6,467 nucleotides of DNA from assembly GCA_003164655.1 (NCBI GenBank), contig PLTW01000216.1:1-6467 (forward strand), read 5' to 3'. The notes under the pieces were generated by a model that saw only the letters and a list, made by a program, of their open reading frames with translations, had not been told where the DNA came from and made no database searches. The position numbers were made by a program, and so were the translations under genes. Below, piece by piece: positions 1 through 6,084 of the stretch (positions within the stretch are counted from its first letter, which is position 1; the number at the start of each line of letters is the position of its first letter). Source of the DNA: Actinomycetota bacterium (GTDB lineage: Bacteria > Actinomycetota > Thermoleophilia > UBA2241).

Positions 1-125
1 CGGGCGTGGAATCAATCATCTAGGGCGCCGTGGTCGTGCGCGGCCAAAGGCTACTTGCCGGGGCTGCTCGAAGTCATCCCCGGCGTCCTCGCGGGGCTGT
101 GTCTGGATCTCTTCCTCACGGGCTC

Positions 126-151
126 CGCGGGCGGCCGTACGGCCGCCCGCG
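126..151. repeat. Perfect 26-bp palindrome
   Basis: Every base from 126 to 138 pairs with its partner from 151 back to 139, centred on GTAC, so the two 13-base arms are exact reverse complements. The left arm, CGCGGGCGGCCGT, shares its first 12 bases with the hairpin at 200-224. There is no T-tract on either side, so it is not a typical intrinsic terminator. It could be an operator, a cruciform-forming element, a member of a dispersed palindromic repeat family, or a terminator that does not need a U-tract. Confidence 0.7.
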
Positions 152-199
152 CCCTGCGCTCTTCTGGTCTTCGAGAGCCGCCCAGCGCGGCGATCGTCA

Positions 200-224
200 C
201 CGCGGGCGGCCGCGCCGCCCGCGG
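200..224. repeat. G+C-rich hairpin, second copy of the upstream palindrome motif
   Basis: An 11-bp perfect stem (200-210 with 214-224) encloses a 3-base loop. The sequence CCGCGGGCGGCCG at 200-212 repeats 125-137 exactly, exactly 75 bp downstream. The hairpin ends about 22 bases before the candidate -10 box of the antiporter gene, so it lies just upstream of the expected -35 position. A regulator-binding role is possible but is inference from position only. Confidence 0.65.
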
Positions 225-246
225 CGGAGCGCCGCGGAGGCCGTGG

Positions 247-252
247 TAAGCT
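247..252 (+). promoter_or_regulatory. Candidate -10 box for a near-leaderless antiporter transcript
   Basis: TAAGCT fits the actinobacterial -10 pattern TANNNT. Usual spacing would place the transcription start near 259, about three bases before the ATG at 262. There is no Shine-Dalgarno sequence in front of that ATG, which fits a leaderless or nearly leaderless mRNA, a common arrangement in Actinobacteria. No convincing -35 hexamer is visible. Confidence 0.4.
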
Positions 253-261
253 GCCCGCACC

Positions 262-1257
262 ATGACCGTCGTCTTCCTCCTGCTGGCCCTCGCCATCATC
301 CTGGTCTCCGCCGAGCTGTTCACCAACGGCATCGAGTGGTTCGGGCGGCGCTTCGAGCTCGGCGAGGGGGCGGTGGGCAGCGTGCTCGCGGCCGTCGGCA
401 CGGCGCTGCCCGAGACCCTGATCCCGATCATCGCCATCCTCTTCACCCACGCCGCCGACTCAAAGGAGATCGGCGTGGGCGCGATCCTCGGGGCCCCCTT
501 CATGCTCTCGAGCCTCACGATGGTGGTCACCGGGACGGCGGTGGTCGTGTTCTACCTGCGCCACCGGCGGCCCCTGGAGTTCAGTGTCAACGAGCCCGTG
601 CTGCGCCGCGATCTTTCGTTCTTCGTGGTCGCCTACGCCTGCGCCATGATCGCCGGCGCGCTGCCGCTTCACCACGTCAAGTGGATCCTCTCGCCGTGCC
701 TGCTGGCCGCCTACGGCGTGTATGTCTGGCGCACGGTGCGCGGCGGCGGCGTGCTCGAGGGCGAGACCAAGCCGCTCTACTTTCACCGCCACCCGGTCAT
801 GCCCCACCGGCGGCGCATCATCCTGCAGGTGGTCGTGGCGACTCTCGGCATCATCGTCGGAGCGCGCTTCTTCGTGGCCCAGGTGCAGCACGTCAGCGCC
901 ACGCTGGGCATCGACCCCCTGCTCGTCTCGCTGATCCTGAGCCCGCTGGCCACCGAGCTGCCCGAGAAGTTCAACTCGGTGATCTGGGTGCGGCAGGGCA
1001 AGGACACGCTGGCGCTGGGCAACATCACCGGGGCGATGGTGTTTCAGAGCACCTTCCCCGTGTCGATCGGGCTGCTCTTCACGACCTGGCAGCTCACCCG
1101 CACCGGACTGGTCAGCGGGGTCCTGGCGCTCGTCTCGGGCACCGTGTTCTACCTGCAGCTGCGCTTCCGGCACAAGCTGACCTGGTTCACGCTCTGCGGG
1201 GCGGGCTCGATGTACGCGCTCTACCTGATCTATGTGATCTTCGTGGCCAAAGCCTGA
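262..1257 (+). CDS. Sodium/calcium exchanger (CaCA superfamily) membrane protein, divergent
   Basis: This 331-residue integral membrane protein has the two inverted alpha-repeats of the CaCA cation antiporters, which exchange Ca2+ or other cations for Na+ or H+ across the plasma membrane. Repeat 1 carries GTALPE (residues 46-51, Glu51) and repeat 2 carries ATELPE (230-235, Glu235), the acidic residues expected to bind cation. About ten hydrophobic segments are visible, with a basic, His-rich loop near 159-186 between the halves. Length is normal for bacterial members. In the second half of each repeat the usual GNxxGSN-type motif is replaced by GAILGAPF (73-80) and GNITGAMVFQ (253-262), so ion specificity cannot be inferred. 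ATG was chosen because the first membrane segment begins immediately; no ribosome-binding site precedes it. The gene stands alone and converges on pknB. The family is fairly sure, the substrate is not. Confidence 0.82.
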   Translation: MTVVFLLLALAIILVSAELFTNGIEWFGRRFELGEGAVGSVLAAVGTALPETLIPIIAILFTHAADSKEIGVGAILGAPFMLSSLTMVVTGTAVVVFYLRHRRPLEFSVNEPVLRRDLSFFVVAYACAMIAGALPLHHVKWILSPCLLAAYGVYVWRTVRGGGVLEGETKPLYFHRHPVMPHRRRIILQVVVATLGIIVGARFFVAQVQHVSATLGIDPLLVSLILSPLATELPEKFNSVIWVRQGKDTLALGNITGAMVFQSTFPVSIGLLFTTWQLTRTGLVSGVLALVSGTVFYLQLRFRHKLTWFTLCGAGSMYALYLIYVIFVAKA

Positions 1258-1298
1258 GCGCCGCCGCACCGCCGGCGGGAACGGCGGCACGGCGGCGC
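1258..1298. terminator. Strong hairpin between convergent genes, probable bidirectional terminator
   Basis: The inverted repeat begins at the base after the antiporter stop codon. The outer stem has 9 bp (1258-1266 with 1290-1298), then a 2-base mismatch, then an inner stem of 6 bp (1269-1274 with 1282-1287) around a 7-base loop. It sits in the 79-bp gap between two genes that converge. There is no T-tract on either strand, as is common for actinobacterial terminators, so its terminator role is inferred from position and stem strength. Confidence 0.6.
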
Positions 1299-1317
1299 CG
1301 GGCGCCAGGAAGCGGCG

Positions 1318-1334
1318 GCACGGCGCCGCTGCCG
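1318..1334 (-). terminator. Short hairpin just after the pknB stop codon
   Basis: On the minus strand GGCA pairs with TGCC around a self-complementary CGGCGCCG core, with one bulged G. It starts three bases beyond the pknB stop. It overlaps the second copy of a 13-bp direct repeat, CGGCGGCACGGCG (1282-1294 and 1313-1325), the first copy of which forms part of the larger hairpin. It may help end the operon transcript, but the stem is short and in such G+C-rich DNA it could be chance. Confidence 0.3.
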
Positions 1335-1336
1335 CG

Positions 1337-3271
1337 TTACTGGGTGACCCAGATGGTGACGGTGCTGCCGGGCGCCGCGGTGTCGCCGGTCTTGGGCGAC
1401 TGATCGTAGACGTAGCCCGAGCCGAGCGTGCTCGTGCCTTTCTTGACCACCACGACGAAGCCGTCGTTGGAGAGCAGCTGTTCGGCCGCGGTCTGCGTCA
1501 TGGTCTCGACGTTGGGCACGGCGACCGGCGTGGGCGTGCCCGTCGGGGAGCTGGTCGAGCTCGGCGTCGGCGTCGGCGACGGCGTGCCCGTGCTGATCGC
1601 GATGGCCACCGAGGCGCCGCTGGCGACCAGCGTACCGGCCGAGGGGTTCTGGCCGGCCACCTGACCGACCGGCACGACGGAGCTCGTCTGCTGGGTGACC
1701 GTACCCACCTGCAGACCGTGCGCGTGCAGCGTGGCCGCCGCCTGGTTCTGGTCGAGCCCCGACAGGTCGGGAACGCTCACCTGCGGCAGGCCGCGACTGA
1801 CCCGGTAGCTGACGGTGGCGCCGTGGTTCACCGTGGTCCCGGGCGCCGGGCTCTGCGCGAAGACCTTGCCCTTGGCGACCGTCGCCGAGGCGCCCGTGAG
1901 CTCCTTGCCGATCAGGTTGTTCCTGGTCAGCCAGCTCGCCACCGCCGCCGGCGTCCAGTTGCTGAAGTCGATCAGGGTGATCGTGGCGGCGCCGCGGCTC
2001 ACCCAGATATCGACGGTGCCGCCCTTGACGAGCTTGTCGGCGGCGGTCGGCTGCTGCCGGGTGACGAGTCCGAGGCCGAACTGGTCGGAGTAGTCGTCGT
2101 GCACCTTGGCGGCAAAGCCGGCGCCCTGCAGCTGCGAGACGGCGGCGGCCTGGGCCTGGCCAACGACCGAAGGCACACTGAGCGTCGTGCTGCCGAAGAA
2201 CGTGTGCCAGATCAGCGCGCCGGCGACGGCGGCGATCACCAGAAAGACGACGAGGGCGATCCACGGCCACGGCGAACGCTTGCGCCGCCGGCCGGCGGCG
2301 CCGGCCGCCCCCGCGGCGACACCCACGGCGCCCGCCGCGGCGGCCTTGGGCAGCACGCGGGTCGTGCCTTCGGAACCGGTCGCCGGCGACTGCACGAGCG
2401 TGCGATCGAGCGACGGGTCGTAGGCGGCGGCCAGCAGCGGGCCGCCGCTGCGCGCCGAGACCAGGTCGGCGGTGAACTCGGCGGCGTTGCGGTAGCGCTG
2501 GTCGGGGTCTTTGGCAAGCGCCTTGAGCACGATCTGGTTGAGCGAGTAGGGCAGTCCGGGCACGAGCTCGGCCGGCTCGGCCGGCTGTTCGTTTACGTGC
2601 TTGAGGGCCACGGTGACGGCGCTGTCGCCGCGGAAGGGCAGCGATCCGGTCAGCATCTCGTAAAAGACGACGCCCACCGAGTACAGATCGGTGCGCTCGT
2701 CGACGGGCTCGCCCTTGGCCTGTTCGGGAGCCAGATACTGGGCGGTGCCCAGAATGGAGCCGGCCTCGGTCATCTGCGAGTCGTCGGCCTTGGCGATGCC
2801 GAAGTCGGTGACCTTCACCGTGCCGGCCCGGTCGATCAGGATGTTCTGCGACTTGATGTCGCGGTGCACGATGTGCACGCCGTGGGCCACCTGGACCCCG
2901 GCGAGCAGCTCGAGGGCGATGCGCACCGCCTCACCCGGCGGGTAGCGACCCTCGCGGCGGATGTGGTCTTTGAGCGTCTCGCCCTCGACGTACTCCATGA
3001 CGATGTAGTAGGTGCCGTCGACCGGACCCCAGTCGTAGATGTTGACGATGTTGGGATGGTTGATGCGGGCGGCGGCCTGGGCTTCGCGGCGGAAGCGCTC
3101 GACGAACGACTCGTCGCCGGCGTAGCGCTTGAGCAGCACCTTGACCGCGACCTGGCGGCCCAGCGTCGTGTCGTCGGCAAGATAGACGTCGGCCATGCCG
3201 CCGGCGCCGAGCCGGCGCAGCACGCGGTAGCGGCCGGCGATCACCTGTCCCTGTTCGAATCCGTCGGTCAA
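1337..3271 (-). CDS. pknB: PASTA-domain transmembrane serine/threonine protein kinase (PknB type)
   Basis: This 644-residue membrane kinase couples cell-wall state to growth by phosphorylating wall-synthesis and division proteins. The kinase domain (about 14-272) has the Gly-rich loop GAGGMA (22-27), VAVK Lys44, helix-C Glu63, HRDIK with Asp138, Asn143, DFG (156-158), APEQ (181-184) and Asp195. A basic Ala-rich juxtamembrane stretch (309-333) leads to a membrane helix (about 335-356). Outside lie four PASTA repeats (about 363-427, 428-494, 495-562 and 584-644), the last after a Ser/Thr/Pro linker (563-583). Aligned with M. tuberculosis PknB from memory, Thr171 corresponds to Thr168, but Thr173 to Ala170. 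PASTA 2 lacks the usual VPxVxG opening and has two Trp (439, 447). The start is TTG, preceded by GAGGAG; an upstream in-frame stop leaves no earlier choice. It is the last gene of the operon, 50 bp after pbpA, and no pknA lies between them. Confidence 0.93.
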   Translation of the reverse strand: MTDGFEQGQVIAGRYRVLRRLGAGGMADVYLADDTTLGRQVAVKVLLKRYAGDESFVERFRREAQAAARINHPNIVNIYDWGPVDGTYYIVMEYVEGETLKDHIRREGRYPPGEAVRIALELLAGVQVAHGVHIVHRDIKSQNILIDRAGTVKVTDFGIAKADDSQMTEAGSILGTAQYLAPEQAKGEPVDERTDLYSVGVVFYEMLTGSLPFRGDSAVTVALKHVNEQPAEPAELVPGLPYSLNQIVLKALAKDPDQRYRNAAEFTADLVSARSGGPLLAAAYDPSLDRTLVQSPATGSEGTTRVLPKAAAAGAVGVAAGAAGAAGRRRKRSPWPWIALVVFLVIAAVAGALIWHTFFGSTTLSVPSVVGQAQAAAVSQLQGAGFAAKVHDDYSDQFGLGLVTRQQPTAADKLVKGGTVDIWVSRGAATITLIDFSNWTPAAVASWLTRNNLIGKELTGASATVAKGKVFAQSPAPGTTVNHGATVSYRVSRGLPQVSVPDLSGLDQNQAAATLHAHGLQVGTVTQQTSSVVPVGQVAGQNPSAGTLVASGASVAIAISTGTPSPTPTPSSTSSPTGTPTPVAVPNVETMTQTAAEQLLSNDGFVVVVKKGTSTLGSGYVYDQSPKTGDTAAPGSTVTIWVTQ

Positions 3272-3274
3272 GAG

Positions 3275-3280
3275 CTCCTC
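3275..3280 (-). promoter_or_regulatory. Ribosome-binding site deciding the TTG start of pknB
   Basis: GAGGAG on the minus strand is followed by CTC and then TTG at 3271-3269. An in-frame TAA at 3292-3290 excludes any start further upstream, and the next in-frame candidate, a GTG at codon 10, begins right at the kinase fold. The 3-base spacing after the full motif is short; counted from GAGG it is 5 bases. Confidence 0.65.
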
Positions 3281-3321
3281 GCCGTCACGTTACCACACTC
3301 CCTGCTCGAGTCCTGCCCGGC

Positions 3322-4752
3322 TCACGGCAGGCTGGGTTGCGCCAGAGCGGCCTTGATGACCTGGGCGGCCAGCGGCGCCGCCACGTCGCCGCCGGTGAAC
3401 AGTGTGTTCTCGATAGTGACCGCCACGGCCACTTTGGGGTTGTTGGCCGGCGCGAAAGCGATGAACCAGGCGACGTTGCTGGCGCCGCGCTGCGCCGTGC
3501 CGGTCTTGCCGGCCACCTGGATGCCCGACAGGGCGGCGGCCGTGCCCGTGCCGGCATTGACGACCTGCTGCATCATGACGTTCAGCGTCTGCGCCGTGGC
3601 CGGCGTGGTGGCCGTCGTCCAAAGGCTCGGCGCCGCCCGCTGCAGCACGTTCCCGCGGCTGCTGGTGATGCGTTGCACCAGATACGGCTTCATGACCTGC
3701 CCGGCGTCGGCCACGCCGGCGGCGACCAGCGCCATCTGCAGCGGCGTGGCCAGCACGCTCTCCTGGCCGACCGCCGCCCAGGCCACGTCGAGCGGGTTCA
3801 TCGCGGCGGTCGGCGACAGCAGCCTGGGCCCCAGGTAGCGGCCGCTCGGGTAGACCATGCCGCGCGGCAGCTCGAGCGGCGGCGTCTGGTAAAAGCCGTA
3901 GTGGCGCATCTGATCGATCAGGGCGGCCTGACCGATCAGCGTGCCTACCTTGGCGAAGGTCGTGTTGACGGAATCGGTCAGCGCCTTGGTGAAGTCGTGG
4001 GCGCCGAACACCTCGCCGTGATAGTTGGTGACCTTGCCGCCGTAGATGGAGTAGGTACCCGAGTCGTTGAACGGCGTGGTCGGCGTGACCTTGCCGAGGT
4101 TGAGGGCGGCGGTCGCGGTCACCACCTTGAACGACGAGCCCGGCGGGTAGAGCCCCTGGGTGCCGCGCGAAAGCAGCGGCGCGTCGGGGTTCTTGGCAAG
4201 CGCCGCGAAGCTCGCGTCGATGGTCGCCGGGTCGTAGCTCGGCGCCGAGGCGGCGGCGATAATCGCGCCGGTGGTCGGGTCGAGCGCCACGACGGCGCCG
4301 AGCTGGGCCCCCAGCGCGGTCTGCGCTACCTTCTGCACGGCCGGCACGATCGTGAGCTCAACGTTGGCGCCCGGGCTGTGCCGGCCCAGCAGGCGGTCGA
4401 CCAGGCCCTGCGTGCCGCTGTCGGAGCCGCTCAGGTAACCGTTCAGCGACGACTCGATGCCGGTCTGCCCGTAGCGCGCGCTGTCGTAGCCCACGATCTG
4501 CGGGGCGACGGGCCCTTGCGGGTAGGTGCGATGGTAGAAGCCCGAACGGAGGGCGTCGCCGGCGATGGTCGAACCGTCGAAGCCCAGAATGAGTCCGCGT
4601 CTGACGCGCAGCTGCTGGGCGATGACGCGGTGGTTCTGGGGCGCGTTGCGCAGGCTCCCGGCATGCAGCACCTGGATCCAGGCGAGGTTGGCCATGAGGG
4701 CGATCATGAGGACCGCCCCGACCAGGAACACGCGGCTGATGGCGCGATCCAT
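3322..4752 (-). CDS. pbpA: Class B penicillin-binding protein, peptidoglycan transpeptidase (PbpA)
   Basis: This 476-residue protein cross-links peptidoglycan outside the membrane and is the expected partner of the RodA encoded just upstream. An N-terminal membrane anchor spans about 7-29. A PBP-dimer-like region follows, including the stretch around 87-107 (VGYDSARYGQTGIESSLNG) that resembles actinobacterial PbpA. The transpeptidase domain has all three active-site motifs: SSFK (Ser206 nucleophile, Lys209), SVN (261-263) and KTG (416-418). Length is close to the roughly 490 residues of M. tuberculosis PbpA, and there is no C-terminal PASTA domain. The ATG is fixed by an AGGAGG sequence five bases upstream that overlaps the rodA stop codon, so translation of the two is probably coupled. 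The gene seems intact. Family assignment is sure; the PbpA name rests on operon context. Confidence 0.93.
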   Translation of the reverse strand: MDRAISRVFLVGAVLMIALMANLAWIQVLHAGSLRNAPQNHRVIAQQLRVRRGLILGFDGSTIAGDALRSGFYHRTYPQGPVAPQIVGYDSARYGQTGIESSLNGYLSGSDSGTQGLVDRLLGRHSPGANVELTIVPAVQKVAQTALGAQLGAVVALDPTTGAIIAAASAPSYDPATIDASFAALAKNPDAPLLSRGTQGLYPPGSSFKVVTATAALNLGKVTPTTPFNDSGTYSIYGGKVTNYHGEVFGAHDFTKALTDSVNTTFAKVGTLIGQAALIDQMRHYGFYQTPPLELPRGMVYPSGRYLGPRLLSPTAAMNPLDVAWAAVGQESVLATPLQMALVAAGVADAGQVMKPYLVQRITSSRGNVLQRAAPSLWTTATTPATAQTLNVMMQQVVNAGTGTAAALSGIQVAGKTGTAQRGASNVAWFIAFAPANNPKVAVAVTIENTLFTGGDVAAPLAAQVIKAALAQPSLP

Positions 4753-4757
4753 CCGCC

Positions 4758-4763
4758 CCTCCT
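4758..4763 (-). promoter_or_regulatory. Shine-Dalgarno of pbpA overlapping the rodA stop codon
   Basis: The minus strand reads TAGGAGGGGCGGATG. The last two bases of the rodA TAG are the first two of a perfect AGGAGG, and the pbpA ATG follows after 5 bases. Ribosomes ending rodA therefore stop on the pbpA initiation site, which favours matched synthesis of the polymerase and its cross-linking partner. Confidence 0.8.
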
Positions 4764-6084
4764 ACACGATCTCCGCGAGCCGCAGCCGCTCGGTGGTGCT
4801 GCCCGCTTCGACCACCAGGCTGTGGTGGGACACCATGAGCAGCAGCGCCGCGAGCACGAGGTTGGCGGTCAGCGAGCTGCCGCCGTAGCTCACGAACGGC
4901 AGCGTGATGCCCGTCAGCGGGATGAGCCGGGTGACGCCGCCGATGATGATGAACGTCTGCAGACCGAACACGGTCGCCAGGCCCGCCGCCAGCAGCTTGG
5001 AAAAACCGTCCGAGGCCTGCAGGGCGATGTGATAGCCGCGCCAGCTGAAGAGCAGGTAGAGCAGGATCAGGCCGATCCCGCCGGCCAGGCCGAGCTCGTT
5101 GGCGACGGCGCTGAAGATGAAGTCGGTCTGCAGGTCGGGTACGGTCGGGACGTGGTTGGAGTAGAGCAGGTAGCCGCGCCCGAAGCCGGCTCCGACGAGG
5201 CCACCGTCGGCCATCGCGAAGAGCGACTGCAGGAGCTGGTAGCCGCTGGTCGCAGCGGTCTTCCACGGGTCGATCCAGATGGCGAACCGCTCGTGGACGT
5301 GCGGCACGTACTGGTAGGCGCCGCCCGCGCCGACCGCAAACAGAAGGGCGCCCGCGACCACGTAGGCGATGCGCGCCGTCGCCATGTAGATCATGGCGAT
5401 GAAGGTCGCCATGAACAGCAGCGACATGCCGAAGTCCTTCATGAAGACGAGCATGACCAGCGACAGCACCCACATCACAAGCAGCGGGCCGAAGTACTTG
5501 AGGGGCGGCACCGGCACACCGAGCAGGCGCGCCGTGGGCACCGAAAGCATCTCCTTGTTCTGGTTCAGGTAGCCGGCCAGAAAGATGACGATGGCGATCT
5601 TGGCGAACTCCGACGGCTGGATCGAGAAGCCGGCCACGCGGATCCACAGGCGGGAGCCGTTGACGCTGGTGCCGGCCACGACGGTCAGCGCCAGCAGGAC
5701 CAGACCGACCGCGCCGATGAGGTAGCGGTAGGCGGCAAGACGCCCGACGTCGCGCACGACGAGCACGGTCGCCACGAAGAGCGCGACGCCGATCAGCAGC
5801 CACTCGCCCTGTTTCAGGGCCAGCGCCGGCGAGATGCGGTAGATCTCGGTGAGGCCGATGGCGCTGAGCAGCGCGGCAAGCGGCACCAGGTAGGGGTCGC
5901 CCTGGGGCAGATAACGCCGCTCGGTCAGGTGGATGACCAGAAACAGCACGAGAAAGATCACACCCGTGACGATCGAGTCGCGGCGCAAGTCGTGAAAGCG
6001 CGCCGCGTAGACCGACGCGTAGGCGATCGTCGCCGCCACGCCGACCACGGCCAGCAGCAGGAGCTCGGTGTTGCGCCGGCTCAC
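4762..6084 (-). CDS. rodA: SEDS-family peptidoglycan glycosyltransferase (RodA/FtsW type)
   Basis: This 440-residue polytopic membrane protein belongs to the SEDS family, which polymerises lipid II into glycan strands together with a class B PBP. About ten hydrophobic segments are visible. Family landmarks include IQPSEFAK (155-162), KDFG (216-219), GYQLLQS (281-287), TDFIF (320-324) and the C-terminal signature LPFVSYGGSSL (395-405). Where RodA and FtsW carry the Asp proposed to be catalytic (Asp262 in E. coli RodA), my by-eye alignment puts Thr276, in DPWKTAATSGY. I chose GTG at 6084 because it gives a 4-bp GTGA overlap with the phosphatase stop, has AGGG six bases upstream and starts just before the first membrane helix; the frame stays open further upstream but would add an Arg/Pro-rich segment inside the previous gene. 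FtsW is the alternative name; the PstP-PbpA-PknB context favours RodA. Confidence 0.9.
   Translation of the reverse strand: MSRRNTELLLLAVVGVAATIAYASVYAARFHDLRRDSIVTGVIFLVLFLVIHLTERRYLPQGDPYLVPLAALLSAIGLTEIYRISPALALKQGEWLLIGVALFVATVLVVRDVGRLAAYRYLIGAVGLVLLALTVVAGTSVNGSRLWIRVAGFSIQPSEFAKIAIVIFLAGYLNQNKEMLSVPTARLLGVPVPPLKYFGPLLVMWVLSLVMLVFMKDFGMSLLFMATFIAMIYMATARIAYVVAGALLFAVGAGGAYQYVPHVHERFAIWIDPWKTAATSGYQLLQSLFAMADGGLVGAGFGRGYLLYSNHVPTVPDLQTDFIFSAVANELGLAGGIGLILLYLLFSWRGYHIALQASDGFSKLLAAGLATVFGLQTFIIIGGVTRLIPLTGITLPFVSYGGSSLTANLVLAALLLMVSHHSLVVEAGSTTERLRLAEIV

Larger units (their letters stand above)
24..261. other. Intergenic region upstream of the antiporter gene
   Basis: I find no gene here that I can support. 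The region holds two related G+C-rich palindromes and a candidate promoter next to the antiporter start. One plus-strand frame stays open from the left window edge to a TAA at 247-249, but its translation is rich in Arg, Ala and Gly, matches no family I know, and the palindromes create much of it. Another plus frame ends with TAG at 21-23 (last residues Gly-Val-Glu-Ser-Ile-Ile) and could be the tail of a gene lying mostly outside the window. A minus-strand ATG at 19-17 could equally be the first codon of a divergent gene. The 20-odd bases available do not decide between these. Confidence 0.5.

Noticed and set aside
1..249. Plus-strand frame open from the left edge to 249 as the tail of an upstream gene.
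   Set aside because: It runs through both palindromes and gives an unrecognisable Arg/Ala/Gly-rich tail. A stop at 21-23 in another frame or a divergent minus-strand start at 19 is equally possible, so no gene is called.
30..1403. Plus-strand open frame of 457 codons overlapping the antiporter gene in another frame.
   Set aside because: Its product is Arg/Ala/Pro-rich without membrane segments or motifs, while the other frame gives a clear membrane protein with paired GTxLPE-type motifs.
3287..3292. TAACGT on the minus strand, a TANNNT match that could be an internal promoter for pknB.
   Set aside because: Usual spacing would start the transcript near 3280, at the first base of the pknB Shine-Dalgarno sequence, leaving no leader to use it. 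There is also no -35 element. The match includes an in-frame stop codon and is likely chance.
1718..3838. Long open frame (706 codons) on the plus strand opposite pknB and the end of pbpA.
   Set aside because: Same pattern: it mirrors the kinase codons, crosses the pknB/pbpA boundary without any sign of it, and shows no domain of its own.
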